A stretch of DNA of 64,000 bases, taken from Allopontixanthobacter sp034376665. Its GTDB lineage: Bacteria > Pseudomonadota > Alphaproteobacteria > Sphingomonadales > Sphingomonadaceae. Every line of letters begins with the position of its first letter. Within the stretch, counting starts at the first letter, position 1. The position numbers and the translations under genes are program-made. Under the pieces are notes generated by a model, which ran no database searches, was not told the DNA's origin, and saw only the letters and a program-made list of their open reading frames with translations. Location: contig NZ_JAXMJI010000001.1 of the NCBI RefSeq assembly GCF_034376665.1, positions 1 through 64,000 of the forward strand. The letters are read 5' to 3'. Below, piece by piece: positions 27,878-37,731 of the stretch.

Positions 27878-29392
27878 TCAGTAGCGCGCTTCGTAGGTCA
27901 CGCGGAATTCGCGCCTGCCATTGGCCGGGACCGGAACCACCCACTTCCGGCTCCCGAGATTGAGCTGTTCGCCAGGCACATCTTCGCTCACGATCCGGAA
28001 ATCATGGCTCCACCACCCGCGGTCGAGACCGGACTGGATAAGGTCGATATCGACCGGTTCCGATTTCGCATTGGTCATCGTGTAGCGCATGGTGGTGCGG
28101 TAATATTCGACCGGTCGTTCGGATTCGACCTGTGTCACCACTTCACCGTCCTTGATGACCCGGTAGCGGGAAGACCTTTCCCATTCGGAGGAAGTTATCT
28201 TCTCGCGCTTTTCAACCTCTGCCTGAAGATAGACGTCGAAGGCGCTACCGGTGGTCAGCATCAACTCGCTGCCTGCGGGTGTGTGACCAATCCCGCTTTC
28301 GCCGATGAACTGCGGTGTGCCTTGGCTGTCGCGTTGATAGAAGCGGACCGTCCCGGCAGGCAGCGCATCGCCGAGCCCGGCCGCGCGCGAGGTGGAGAAG
28401 CTCAGCGAAGTGGAAACGGGTTGCGGTGCGCCGTCGTTCTGCAGCCAGTTTACCGTGCGGGCATAGACTCGCCGTGCTGCTACACCCTGGACGTCGAGAA
28501 AACTGACTTGTTTGGTCTGGGCATTGGCGATCGTGGTCCGTGCGCCAATCGGATAAAGATAGAAATCACCCACCTGTTCGCGGGCGGCGCTTTCGGTGCC
28601 GGGGCGCACCATGCCTGGCGATACCGGCCGGCGGCCACTACCCTGCCCGGGGCTTCCGGCGATCAGCAGCGTATTTGCATCATGGAAGGTTGTTCCGGTG
28701 TTGTTTGTCAGGGTCACCCACCCTTGCATATCGATGGCACCCTTTGGCTCGTCGAACAGGGCGACATAATCCGCCGACCAGCCGAGGCCGGGGGTCAGGT
28801 AGCGGATCGACGCAGGGCGCGTTCCGGCGCGCGCCGCTTCGACAGTCACCGACAGCGTCGGGCGGGCGCGCAGGTTTGGCGGAACCCGGTCGAACACCGC
28901 ACGGACAGGCAGACCGTCGTCGCGCAGCACTTCGATGCGGTCGCCGATCTTCACCACCACGCCGCCCGCGGTGGATAGCACAGTTGCCCGTTCCCGCGAT
29001 TCTGTACCGGTCGCGGGGTTGGTCCTGATCAGGGTAATCGTCTGACCAATTGCCTTTTCCATCAGCTTGCCGGGTGTCAGCAGGTCGAAGTCGAAATTCT
29101 GTTCGACGATGCCGGCTCCCTCAGCGTTGAAGCTGAGAGTTTCAGGGCGAATCTGCGCGGAAACATCGGGGAATTCGATCCGGCTGCGGCCCTGCGCGAT
29201 CGCCAGTTGGCGAATATCCTGCACCAGTGCCTGTCCGTTGTTGTAAATCGTAACCGAGACCTCGCCCTGTGACGTGGCATCGGGATTGGCAAGGTTGTCG
29301 CTGGAGGTCTGCGCGGATGCCGTGGCGGCCAAGCAAAGGACCGCCCCCAATCCAGTCAGGCATTTTCCAGCCAGCTTGCGTGTGACGATCAT
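27878..29392 (-). CDS. DUF4139 domain-containing secreted protein (first of a tandem pair)
   Basis: A 504-residue exported protein, with signal peptide MIVTRKLAGKCLTGLGAVLC...SAQ. Shared motifs with the next gene are VTIYNNGQALVQDIR, TLIRTNPATGTESRERATVLS and LTPGLGWSADYVALFDE, and an end-piece VVPVPANGRREFRVTYEARY. GGAGG precedes the ATG at 29392. The pair probably arose by duplication and diverged to roughly family-level similarity. The function is unknown; the all-beta composition and export suggest an envelope or surface role. It begins about 95 bases after the end of cckA on the same strand. Confidence 0.87.
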   Translation of the reverse strand: MIVTRKLAGKCLTGLGAVLCLAATASAQTSSDNLANPDATSQGEVSVTIYNNGQALVQDIRQLAIAQGRSRIEFPDVSAQIRPETLSFNAEGAGIVEQNFDFDLLTPGKLMEKAIGQTITLIRTNPATGTESRERATVLSTAGGVVVKIGDRIEVLRDDGLPVRAVFDRVPPNLRARPTLSVTVEAARAGTRPASIRYLTPGLGWSADYVALFDEPKGAIDMQGWVTLTNNTGTTFHDANTLLIAGSPGQGSGRRPVSPGMVRPGTESAAREQVGDFYLYPIGARTTIANAQTKQVSFLDVQGVAARRVYARTVNWLQNDGAPQPVSTSLSFSTSRAAGLGDALPAGTVRFYQRDSQGTPQFIGESGIGHTPAGSELMLTTGSAFDVYLQAEVEKREKITSSEWERSSRYRVIKDGEVVTQVESERPVEYYRTTMRYTMTNAKSEPVDIDLIQSGLDRGWWSHDFRIVSEDVPGEQLNLGSRKWVVPVPANGRREFRVTYEARY

Positions 29393-29486
29393 CTGAATTT
29401 CCCCCTCCGACGGCGGCGCATCTGCCCTGGATTTGACCCCTTTTGTCCTCGTCTGCACCTTTACCGGAGATGAATGTTACAAAGTA

Positions 29487-32003
29487 TCATTTCTCCGGGT
29501 GGTGCAGGTCCTGCTCGCCGAGTATGCTCCCGACCTTGTCGCTGATCTGCTGGACACTGAACGGCTTGGGGATGAAGTACATATTGTCGATGTCAATGTC
29601 CCGCCGCAATTGCTCCTCGGCATAGCCGGACATGAACAGCACCGGCAGCGCCGGATTGAGGGCGCGAATCTCGCGCGCCATGGTGGGGCCGTCCATCCCG
29701 GGCATAACGACGTCGGAAACGATCAGATCGAACTCACCGCCCCGGACAATTTCCGCCAACCCTTCTTCACCATCGTTCGCGGTCGTCACCACATAGCCGG
29801 CGCGGGTGAGCGCGCGTTCGGCCACTGCGCGGACCATCGCCTCATCCTCCACCAGCAGCAGGCGGCCACCGCCAGACCATTTGCTGGCCTTCCGGTCGAT
29901 CACCGGCTTGGATGCGTCAACCGGTTCGCCGTGATGCACCGGCAGATAAATCGTGAATCTGGCGCCATCGGGGCGGCCGTGCACACCCTTGATATTGTCG
30001 GCGAAGATGAACCCGCCCGATTGTTTGACGATCCCGTAAACAGTCGACAGGCCGAGGCCGGTACCCTTTCCCTGTTCCTTGGTGGTGAAGAAGGGTTCGA
30101 AGATTTTGCCCAGCAATTCAGGGGGAATTCCGCCGCCGCTGTCCTGAACCACCATGACGGTATAATCCGCCACCGGGATGATGTCCGACCCGGCCTTGCG
30201 CACATCGCTGGCGGAAACCCTTCGGGTGGACAGGGTCAACTTTCCGGTACCGTCTCCATTGGCGTTGATCGCGTCGCGGGCGTTTACCGCCAGGTTCACG
30301 ATGACCTGTTCCAATTGCTGCGGATCGGCGCGAACCGGGCCGAGGTCGCGGTCATGCCGGATGGTGAAGGTGATCTTCTCCCCGACCAGGCGTTTGAGCA
30401 ACTGGCTCACCTCGCTGACAATGTCGGGCAGTTGAACGACTTCAGGGCGCAGCGTCTGCTGGCGCGAGAAGGCGAGCAATTGGCGGGTCAGCGAGGCCGC
30501 GCGGTTGGAATTCGCGCGGATCTGCTGGATATCGTCGTAGTCGCTGTCGCCCGGCGTGTGCCGCAGCAACATGAGATCGCAATAGCCGATAATCGCGGTC
30601 AGGACATTGTTGAAATCATGCGCGACGCCGCCCGCCAGCTGGCCCACAGCCTGCATCTTGGTGGCTTGGGCAATCTGGCGTTTGAGGCGTGTTTCCTCGG
30701 TTGAATCGGCCAGACTCAGGAGCACCGCCGCCTCCCCCAAACCCCGAACACCGGCGAGGCCAAGCGATACCGGCTCGTCCGGCTGACTGAGCAATCGCAC
30801 GGCCATATCCCCGTTGCTGCCCGGCCCGCGTCCGAACCGCCGAACCGCGTCGGAAAGCGCCGCCTTGTCTTCGCGCACTACCAGATCGGACGGGAATTGC
30901 GGCAAGCCTGCCCCCTCCAGATCGATGGCGCGCAGGAACGCACTGTTCGCGAACAGGAAGCGGCCGTCGCGGTCGGTCATCGCCAGACCCAGCGGCAAGG
31001 CCCCGAGCAACGCCTCCAACTGCGGAGTGGCCGCTTGCGCGCCGCCGTCCCAATTGGCACCGAGGCCCACGCCGCTGTCGATCAGCAGCATCAGCGAAGA
31101 GGCTTCCTCCTCGTTCTGTGCCGCTGTGCCAAGGGCAGAGGATTTCCTGGTGGGCGTACCGGAGCCGCTGCGGGTTTCCGGGTCGATCAGAGGGACCTGA
31201 ATCAAGGTCTGCGGACTCGCCCGCCTCGTGTCCCTTGCAAAAAATAGCTGGTCGCGCTCGTCAATCCGCAACTGGGCAGCGTATTCCTGCCCGGCCATGG
31301 TCGCAGTACCATCGCCCGATGCGCGTTCGGCAAACCCGCGGTTTGCGGCGCGAATAATCCCGTCGGGGCCGACCAGCGCAACCTCGATACCGGCTCCGGA
31401 CAGGATATTGCCAAACTGTCCTGCCAGCCGCGTCGCCAGCGTAAGAGCCAAATTCTCTCCGCGGATCAGTTCGAACCGCCAGACGAGATAATCATCGCCG
31501 CGCCCGGCCCGATCCGCAGTGGCGCGCCACGTGTCGCCCCGATCGCCGTTTTCGAGATGCTCTACAACGCCGCTACCGTCGCGCCATGCCTGCCGTGCAG
31601 CGATAGCAAGCGCTTCCAGCCCGTCGCGCTCCACCGCCAGGCTGGGCGGGGCATGGTTCGCGCCGAACCTTTCGGCGTACAGAGCGTTGGCGCAGGCGAG
31701 CCGGTTCGCCCGGTCGGTAATTGCAATTGCCACCCCGGGCTGCTCGATGGCAGCAACTGTTACAGACCAGTCCGGCGCCGCAAACCCGGCGTCCTCGGTG
31801 TTTCGGGGTAACCGGCTCGCAGCAAAACTGGCGGCGGCCAGAACGATCAGCCCGCAAAGAAACGCAATTGCAGGAACCACTTCCCCGGTAATCAGCCATA
31901 CGGCCCAGGCGCTGACGAACAGTGCAATTGCGAGCCCCGCCAGTCTGGTGGATTGACCGGCGAATATTCCATCGGCTTCTGGCCTCTGCACGGAAGGCTT
32001 CAT
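29487..32003 (-). CDS. cckA: Hybrid sensor histidine kinase CckA
   Basis: An 838-residue membrane kinase that heads the alphaproteobacterial cell-cycle phosphorelay (CckA to ChpT to CtrA and CpdR). Two membrane helices lie near residues 20-65. PAS-like regions span about 80-430, then a HisKA domain with H462 in GGVAHDFNN, an HATPase domain (NLAVNARDAI; DSGGGIPPELLGKIFEPFFTTK; GTGLGLSTVYGIV), and a receiver with D764 in LIVSDVVMPGMDG. The C-terminal FIPKPFSVQQI holds the conserved lysine. The ATG overlaps the stop of the DUF2062 gene upstream (ATGA), so both are co-transcribed. Confidence 0.93.
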   Translation of the reverse strand: MKPSVQRPEADGIFAGQSTRLAGLAIALFVSAWAVWLITGEVVPAIAFLCGLIVLAAASFAASRLPRNTEDAGFAAPDWSVTVAAIEQPGVAIAITDRANRLACANALYAERFGANHAPPSLAVERDGLEALAIAARQAWRDGSGVVEHLENGDRGDTWRATADRAGRGDDYLVWRFELIRGENLALTLATRLAGQFGNILSGAGIEVALVGPDGIIRAANRGFAERASGDGTATMAGQEYAAQLRIDERDQLFFARDTRRASPQTLIQVPLIDPETRSGSGTPTRKSSALGTAAQNEEEASSLMLLIDSGVGLGANWDGGAQAATPQLEALLGALPLGLAMTDRDGRFLFANSAFLRAIDLEGAGLPQFPSDLVVREDKAALSDAVRRFGRGPGSNGDMAVRLLSQPDEPVSLGLAGVRGLGEAAVLLSLADSTEETRLKRQIAQATKMQAVGQLAGGVAHDFNNVLTAIIGYCDLMLLRHTPGDSDYDDIQQIRANSNRAASLTRQLLAFSRQQTLRPEVVQLPDIVSEVSQLLKRLVGEKITFTIRHDRDLGPVRADPQQLEQVIVNLAVNARDAINANGDGTGKLTLSTRRVSASDVRKAGSDIIPVADYTVMVVQDSGGGIPPELLGKIFEPFFTTKEQGKGTGLGLSTVYGIVKQSGGFIFADNIKGVHGRPDGARFTIYLPVHHGEPVDASKPVIDRKASKWSGGGRLLLVEDEAMVRAVAERALTRAGYVVTTANDGEEGLAEIVRGGEFDLIVSDVVMPGMDGPTMAREIRALNPALPVLFMSGYAEEQLRRDIDIDNMYFIPKPFSVQQISDKVGSILGEQDLHHPEK

Positions 32004-32710
32004 GCTTCGTAAGCTTCCGGTTCTGCCGCACTTTGGGCGTCCTTGAGCCTTTCATCCTTTTGGTCGGCGAATATCTTCAGCCTGCGGTGGCGCCGCCGGC
32101 CCACCATGACCCGCCAGATCATGCCAGAGAGGACATATCCGATAGCCGCGGTCACCACCGACAGTACGACAAAGCCGAAAACCGTTACAAGAACCGTTAT
32201 TCCAACACCTTCGAACATTTCCACAAACCAGGCCCACCGTCCGCTGGACATCTCGGCCTGAGCGGCCCCTCCCGTCGCGGCTGAATCAATTTTCAGGATG
32301 AATGCCCCGATCCGATTGGCGACCACCGCCCAGAATGGAAATGTAAAGGGATTGGTCACAAAGGTAAGCAAGGCGGCCAAGGGAACATTGGCGCGCGCGG
32401 GCAGCGCAAGAAACGCCGCCACAAACACCTGGCCGAGCGGGATGATAAATCCGGCGAACAAACCCAGCGCCACACCGCGCGGAACCGACCGCCGGGTAAA
32501 GCGCCACAATTCCGGGCTGAGGAAACGATGCGCGATCGGTTTGAGATATTTGTTCTCGGCCATCTCTTCGCGAGTGGGGACGTATTTGCGATATACGTCC
32601 GCCAGGAAAGTCTTGGAACGGAACGAGATCTTCTGATCGCGGCGGGCGCGGGCGCTGTTCCCCGGACTCCCTCCGGCTCCGGTCTGCAGCTTTGTGAGAT
32701 TGTCGGTCAT
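32000..32710 (-). CDS. DUF2062 domain-containing membrane protein
   Basis: A 236-residue inner-membrane protein. The DUF2062 core is seen as RRSVPRGVALGLFAGFIIPLGQ and LLTFVTNPFTFPFWAVVANRIGA, with hydrophobic segments near residues 75-130 and 175-205, and charged ends. The biochemical role of the family is unknown. It lies directly upstream of cckA with a four-base stop-start overlap, so the two proteins are made from one mRNA. That linkage is common in sphingomonads and hints at a role in envelope or CckA function, which is inference. Confidence 0.87.
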   Translation of the reverse strand: MTDNLTKLQTGAGGSPGNSARARRDQKISFRSKTFLADVYRKYVPTREEMAENKYLKPIAHRFLSPELWRFTRRSVPRGVALGLFAGFIIPLGQVFVAAFLALPARANVPLAALLTFVTNPFTFPFWAVVANRIGAFILKIDSAATGGAAQAEMSSGRWAWFVEMFEGVGITVLVTVFGFVVLSVVTAAIGYVLSGMIWRVMVGRRRHRRLKIFADQKDERLKDAQSAAEPEAYEA

Positions 32711-32919
32711 GATTGCCGTCCCGCAATGCGCGTGTGGCGCGAGCGTTGCAAGCCCTTCGACCGGGGCCCAGGCGCAGATGCGGAACGGCTGGGCAGCATG
32801 GGGTCGCGGGGAGTGATCATGACGGGGATATGGGTAACCGAAAGTTGATGAACAGGGACGAAATCGTGCAGGCTTCGACGCGACTGGAATTTATCCGTCC
32901 AATGTGACGCTTTTGCCGC

Positions 32920-33402
32920 TCATCCCTTTTCGCGCATCAGCCGGGCCTTGTCCCTTTTCCAGTCGCGGTCCTTGACATATTCCCGCTTGTCCTGCGCCTG
33001 GCGGCCCTTCGCCAGTGCAAGTTCCACCTTGGCCCGTCCGCGACCGTTGAAATAGATCGACAGCGGGACCATCGTCATGCCCTTGCGCTCGACAGCAGCT
33101 CGCAGCTTGCCGATTTCGCGTTCGTGCAGCAGCAATTTGCGCGGCCGGGTGGGCACGTGGTTGAAGCGGTTGCCGTGGCTGAATTCGGGAATGTTGGAAT
33201 TCACCAGCCACACCGCGCCATCGCGCACCTCGGCATAGCTTTCCGCAATCGAACCCGCGCCCGCGCGCAGGCTCTTCACCTCGGTACCGGTCAGGGCAAT
33301 ACCGGCTTCGAATTTGTCGTCCACCGCATAATCGAACCGCGCCCGCCGGTTTTCGGCGACGATCTTCTGCTTGTCGAACTCAGCTGTCTTGGGGCGTGCC
33401 AT
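32920..33402 (-). CDS. smpB: SsrA-binding protein SmpB
   Basis: The 160-residue SmpB binds tmRNA and brings it to stalled ribosomes for trans-translation. Family segments are ENRRARFDYAVDDKFEAGI, LTGTEVKSLRAG, SYAEVRDGAVWLVN, RPRKLLLH and GRGRAKVELALAKG, with the basic C-terminal tail (YVKDRDWKRDKARLM) that threads into the mRNA channel. The ATG at 33402 is conserved; four more codons lie in frame upstream. dapA lies just upstream on the same strand. I found no tmRNA gene in the window. Confidence 0.96.
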   Translation of the reverse strand: MARPKTAEFDKQKIVAENRRARFDYAVDDKFEAGIALTGTEVKSLRAGAGSIAESYAEVRDGAVWLVNSNIPEFSHGNRFNHVPTRPRKLLLHEREIGKLRAAVERKGMTMVPLSIYFNGRGRAKVELALAKGRQAQDKREYVKDRDWKRDKARLMREKG

Positions 33403-33456
33403 GGTCAGGCGCATGTAGGCAGAAAGGATCGATAACTAAAGGGGGCATTCGATGCC

Positions 33457-34338
33457 TCACACCAATCCCGCGTGCACCAGCGCCGCATCGACCGCTCGCC
33501 TTGCGGCATCGTTGGCGGTGCACAGCGGCAGGCGGACCTCGTCCGTCATCCAGTCGTGCACCCGGCTGAGGGCATATTTGACCGGAGCGGGCGAAGCGTC
33601 CTCGAACATGGCGTAATGCAGCGGGTAAAGTTTGTCGTTCAGCCTGCGCGCCTTGGCAAAATCGTTCTCGGCGCAGGCCTGCTGGAATTCTGCACATAGC
33701 GCCGGTGCGACATTGGCGGTCACCGAAATGCAGCCCCGCGCACCCGCCGCGTTGGCCGGTAGCGCCAGTTCGTCGTCGCCCGACAACTGGCAAAATTCGC
33801 GCCCAATCCCCATCCGGTGGTCGGTGACGCGCGACAGATCGCCGCTGGCGTCCTTGATCGCCACAATCTGCCCGGGATATTTCTCCGCCAGCTCGATCAC
33901 CGTTTCGGGCAGCAGGTCGGTAACCGTGCGGCCCGGAACGTTGTAGAGCACGATCGGCAGGTCGCAATTTTCCGCCAGGTGGCTGAAATGCGCGACCAGC
34001 CCGCGCTGGCTCGGGCGGTTGTAATAGGGCGCTACGCACAGCCCCGCCGCCGCGCCCGCCTTCCTGGAGAAATTCATATGGAGCAGCGCGTTCTGGGTAT
34101 CGTTGCTTCCGCAGCCCGCAATTATCGGAACCCTGCCAGCGGCCTGTTCGATGCAGATTTCGATCACTCTGTGGTGTTCGGCGTTGGACAGGGTCGATGC
34201 CTCCCCCGTGGTTCCGCACGGCACCAGCGCCGCGCTGCCATTGTCGATCTGCCAGTCGACCAGACGGCGAAATGCGCGTTCGTCAAACGTCCCGTCGCGA
34301 AATGGAGTCACCAGAGCGGGAATCGAGCCGGAAAACAT
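33457..34338 (-). CDS. dapA: 4-hydroxy-tetrahydrodipicolinate synthase
   Basis: DapA condenses pyruvate with aspartate semialdehyde, the first committed step to diaminopimelate and lysine. The 293-residue TIM-barrel protein begins with MFSGSIPALVTPFRDG and shows CGTTGEASTLSNAEH, the tyrosine-containing APYYNRPSQRGL, LYNVPGRTV and the Schiff-base lysine in IVAIKDASGDL. Length is normal. It is divergent from the lytic transglycosylase gene and lies 54 bases before smpB. Confidence 0.96.
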   Translation of the reverse strand: MFSGSIPALVTPFRDGTFDERAFRRLVDWQIDNGSAALVPCGTTGEASTLSNAEHHRVIEICIEQAAGRVPIIAGCGSNDTQNALLHMNFSRKAGAAAGLCVAPYYNRPSQRGLVAHFSHLAENCDLPIVLYNVPGRTVTDLLPETVIELAEKYPGQIVAIKDASGDLSRVTDHRMGIGREFCQLSGDDELALPANAAGARGCISVTANVAPALCAEFQQACAENDFAKARRLNDKLYPLHYAMFEDASPAPVKYALSRVHDWMTDEVRLPLCTANDAARRAVDAALVHAGLV

Positions 34339-34430
34339 TTACCTGCGTCCTAAGTTGGCCCCATAGTTACCGCGCAATAGCTGCGCTGGGGGGATGTCGT
34401 TCAGCGCCTGATAAGGAGCCGACCGCCAAT

Positions 34431-36392
34431 ATGTCCAGCATGGACCGTATCTCTCTATTCGCAACCACCATTTTTGTAACCACCGCACTGACGGCTTCTG
34501 TGCCCGTCACAGCGCAGGAAGCCGCAAGTTGGGACCGCGCCAGGGCCGAGATGGTGGCCCGCGCGCCGACCCAGATGGCACAGGCGATCAGCCGCTGGGA
34601 ATTCCTCAGCAGCAACGACCGGATGTCGTTTGACGATTATGCCGGATTCGTGCTCGCCTATCCGGATTTCCCGCAGGAAGACAAACTTCGCCGCTATGCA
34701 GAGGCCGCGCTGGAACGGGAATCGGTCAGCTCCGAACATCTGGTGACGTACTTCGACCAGATGCCGCCACTGACCAACCCGGCCCGCGCCCGCTATGCAC
34801 TGGCGCTGGCGGCGCTGAACCGGCCGCAGGCGTCGGCAGTCGCGCGCGAAGCGTGGCGCGGCGGCGACATGAGCGGTCCGTCTGAAATTTATTTGATCGG
34901 AATGTTCGGCGCTCAGTTCGGGCCGGAGGATCACGACGCCCGGATGGATGCCTTGCTATGGCAGGGCAAGACCGAAGCGGCCGGACGGCAGATGATCAAT
35001 GTTTCGCCAGCCTACCGCAATGTTGCGGCGGCGCGGCTTGCCTTGCTACAAGGCACGGATCCGCAATCCGCTGGCGTGGCTGTACCGCCGGATGCCAGCC
35101 GCGATCCTGGCTACGTCTATAATCAGGTTCGCCAGCTGCGCGCGAGCGGTCAGGGCAGCGCTGCGGTAAGCCTGCTCGCCACCCGACCGGCCTTTGCGCG
35201 GCCCGCCTACAACGCAGAGGGTTTCGTGGGCGAAATGCTGCGCCTTGCGCAAATCGCCGATGCCCGTTCCGCACAGCGCATTGCCGCGTCGGTGGACGAT
35301 CTGTTCGCGCCCGGCGCGGACATTAGCGGAATGTCCTACCGCCTGCGTGATGACTACACCTCGTTGATGTGGCTCGGCGGGACCAAGGCGTTGTGGAACC
35401 TGGGCGACGGCAACGCCGCAGCTCCACTGTTCTACCGCTACGGCGCAGCGGCGCGTACCCCGCAGACCCGGTCGAAGGGATTCTACTGGGCCGGGCACGC
35501 GGCGCAGCGGGCCGGCAACATGGCTGAAGCGAACCGGTACTGGGAGCTGGCGGCCGAATATCCGGACCGCTTTTACGGGATGCTGGCGTACGAAAAACTC
35601 GGCCGCGCCCTGCCCGATTTCTCGGGCCTGCCGAGCGCAAGGCCGACGCAGGAGCAGCGCGCGGCGTTCCAGAATGCGCCGCTGACCAAAGCGGTCAAGG
35701 AAGTGTCCCGCGATGCGCCGTGGCGCACCGGCATCCAGTTCTACCGAACGATTGCAGACAAGGCCGAAACCGAAGCCGAGCATGTCCTGGTCGCGGAACT
35801 GGCACAGGAAACTGGCCGCCGCGATCTGGCGGTCAATTTGTTCGATTCCGCTGCAGCCGATGGACACAAGAATTTTACCGCGATCGGGTTCCCGACGCTG
35901 CAGACCCCGCCAGGCGTGAACTGGACCCATGTCCACGCTATCAGCAGACAGGAAAGCCAGTTCGCCCAGAACGCGATCAGTCACGCGGGCGCACGCGGAT
36001 TGATGCAGCTGATGCCGGGCACCGCGCGCGAACAGGCCGGGAAACTCGGCATGAGCTACATGTCTGCCAATCTGATTGATTCCCCCAGCTACAATATCCA
36101 ACTGGGCGACGGCTATTTTTCCCGGATGCTGGACTATTATGGCGGTGCTTTCCCGCTTGCCGTCGCCGCCTACAACGCTGGCCCGGGCAATGTGAACAAA
36201 TGGCTGCGCGCCAATGGCGATCCGCGGACCGGCAGCATCACCTATCTCGACTGGATCGAACAGATCCCGATCTACGAAACCAAGAATTACGTCAGCCGGG
36301 TGATCGAGAACGCCGTGGTGTACGAACATATGCACCCCGACAAAGCCCGTTCCGGACGGCCCAGAACGGTCAGCGACTTCCTGCGGCGTTGA
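34431..36392 (+). CDS. Soluble lytic murein transglycosylase (Slt70-like)
   Basis: A 653-residue periplasmic enzyme cleaving peptidoglycan glycan strands to 1,6-anhydro-muramyl products. A signal peptide (FATTIFVTTALTASVPVTAQE) precedes a long alpha-helical superhelix region and the C-terminal SLT domain. The catalytic glutamate is E508 in SRQESQFAQNAIS, followed by HAGARGLMQLMPGTA and AVAAYNAGPGNV. The start at 34431 is chosen because AAGGAG lies 12 bases upstream; the longer frame from 34197 overlaps dapA. AmpG, also in the window, imports products of such enzymes. Confidence 0.93.
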   Translation: MSSMDRISLFATTIFVTTALTASVPVTAQEAASWDRARAEMVARAPTQMAQAISRWEFLSSNDRMSFDDYAGFVLAYPDFPQEDKLRRYAEAALERESVSSEHLVTYFDQMPPLTNPARARYALALAALNRPQASAVAREAWRGGDMSGPSEIYLIGMFGAQFGPEDHDARMDALLWQGKTEAAGRQMINVSPAYRNVAAARLALLQGTDPQSAGVAVPPDASRDPGYVYNQVRQLRASGQGSAAVSLLATRPAFARPAYNAEGFVGEMLRLAQIADARSAQRIAASVDDLFAPGADISGMSYRLRDDYTSLMWLGGTKALWNLGDGNAAAPLFYRYGAAARTPQTRSKGFYWAGHAAQRAGNMAEANRYWELAAEYPDRFYGMLAYEKLGRALPDFSGLPSARPTQEQRAAFQNAPLTKAVKEVSRDAPWRTGIQFYRTIADKAETEAEHVLVAELAQETGRRDLAVNLFDSAAADGHKNFTAIGFPTLQTPPGVNWTHVHAISRQESQFAQNAISHAGARGLMQLMPGTAREQAGKLGMSYMSANLIDSPSYNIQLGDGYFSRMLDYYGGAFPLAVAAYNAGPGNVNKWLRANGDPRTGSITYLDWIEQIPIYETKNYVSRVIENAVVYEHMHPDKARSGRPRTVSDFLRR

Positions 36393-36502
36393 ATTCTTCT
36401 TCGGAAACGCGGTAGTGGTGTCGCAGCCATGACGCCGCGCAGTATCCCGATAGTCGTGCCGCAAGGCGCCACGCAGCCCCAGAGCAGCTTGGGTCCGGCC
36501 CT

Positions 36503-36994
36503 GTGAAGCGAATCCTCGCTGCAATTGCCGCATTGGCGGCTCTTACGGCTGCCCCGTCGGCCGCGCGGGACAGTCTGGGCATTTTCTCCGGCTGGGGCGC
36601 TTTTCGCGATCCTTCCGTGCCGCGCTGCTACGCAATCACCAAACCGCGTCCGAGCACCCGGCAGCGCGATTATGACCCCTATGTTTCGATCGGCACATGG
36701 CCCACTCGCGGGGTCCGCGGTCAGATCCATCTACGCCTGACCCGCGAGATGGCGCCCGGCAAGGCCATAAATCTGCTGATCGGTGGCAAGAACTTCACCC
36801 TCGCGGGGGGTGGAGGCGATGCGTGGGCCCGCGACCGGGCAATGGACGCCGCTATCGTGGCGGCAATCCGGTCAGCCGGGTCTATGACTGTCACCGCAAC
36901 GGACACGCGCGGCCGCCGGTTTTCCAGCACTTACGACCTGTCCGGCGCCGCTACCGCCATGGATGCTGCGACGGTAGGCTGCGCCAAGCGCTAG
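36503..36994 (+). CDS. Hypothetical secreted protein
   Basis: A 163-residue exported protein with signal peptide MKRILAAIAALAALTAAPSAA. The mature part starts SLGIFSGWGAFRDPSVPRCYAI, then contains a beta-rich domain (GQIHLRLTREM, AINLLIGGKNFTLAG, MTVTATDTRGRRF) and ends with a lone cysteine (GCAKR), likely paired with the earlier one. The layout resembles the invasion-associated-locus-B fold in outline only, and I do not assign that family. It stands alone after the transglycosylase, about 110 bases downstream. An inverted repeat at 37014-37043 (CCGGGAA/TTCCCGG) separates it from the convergent outer-membrane gene. Confidence 0.72.
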   Translation: MKRILAAIAALAALTAAPSAARDSLGIFSGWGAFRDPSVPRCYAITKPRPSTRQRDYDPYVSIGTWPTRGVRGQIHLRLTREMAPGKAINLLIGGKNFTLAGGGGDAWARDRAMDAAIVAAIRSAGSMTVTATDTRGRRFSSTYDLSGAATAMDAATVGCAKR

Positions 36995-37065
36995 CCCTAA
37001 GCTTTCAAGAACAAGCGGACCGGGAATCGCTTCCCGGCCCGCCGTGTCATGAATTATCGCTGCGT

Positions 37066-37731
37066 TTAAAAGCGGAAGCCATAGCTTGCCACGACCTGAT
37101 GACGATCGAGGTCGACATCGAACCGTTCGGTGTCCGGCAGATCGCCATCGAAATCGACTTCGGCCTCGCTGTAATTGGAATAGCGATATTCCAGCTTGAT
37201 AAAGCTGTTGGTGCTCATCGCATATTCGGCGCCAGCACCGATCCGGAATCCATCGGAATCGATGTCCTGGTTGAATTCGGTGGTCCCGTCATTCGACAGC
37301 ACATCGAATTTGGCGTTGGTGTAACCACCCTTCGCATAAAGCAGCATATCCGGCGATGCCTTTACGCCGGCCCGCGCGCCCACATAGAGATCGCGGCCAG
37401 CGCGGACATTACCGAAGCCAAAGCCTTCGAAATCGCCGTTTTCGAATTCGGTCTTGGCGGTCGAGTCCGTCAATTCGGCTTCGGCACCGACGACGATACC
37501 GCCCATATCGACATCATAACCCACGGCGACGCCGTACATCAGGCCGTCAATCGACTGGTCATTATCCTGGTTCGCGTCATCGTCGACGCTGCTCCCGGCC
37601 GAGGCGATGTCATAACCGACGATCCCTTCGACACGTGGACCAGTGAAAGTGGAATCGCCGTCCTGGGCAATCGCCGGCGCGGCAATGGCGGAAAGCGAAA
37701 TTCCTGCGAGAAATGCGACTGTCTTTTTCAT
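37066..37731 (-). CDS. Outer-membrane beta-barrel protein
   Basis: A 221-residue protein with signal peptide MKKTVAFLAGISLSAIAAPAIAQ and alternating beta-strands ending in the canonical C-terminal phenylalanine (VVASYGFRF). Strand repeats such as LMYGVAVGYDVDMGGIVVGAEAEL, LYVGARAGVKASPDMLLYAKGGY and FIKLEYRYSNYSEAEV match the OmpA-like/Omp25-type eight-stranded barrel. It probably stabilises the outer membrane. The loops are strikingly acidic (DDDANQDNDQS). The ATG at 37731 has TTGGAG upstream. Confidence 0.87.
   Translation of the reverse strand: MKKTVAFLAGISLSAIAAPAIAQDGDSTFTGPRVEGIVGYDIASAGSSVDDDANQDNDQSIDGLMYGVAVGYDVDMGGIVVGAEAELTDSTAKTEFENGDFEGFGFGNVRAGRDLYVGARAGVKASPDMLLYAKGGYTNAKFDVLSNDGTTEFNQDIDSDGFRIGAGAEYAMSTNSFIKLEYRYSNYSEAEVDFDGDLPDTERFDVDLDRHQVVASYGFRF

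Noticed and set aside
34197..34430. Upstream extension of the lytic transglycosylase frame to 34197
   Set aside because: It would overlap dapA and bury the signal peptide; the ATG at 34431 has AAGGAG and a proper signal sequence.
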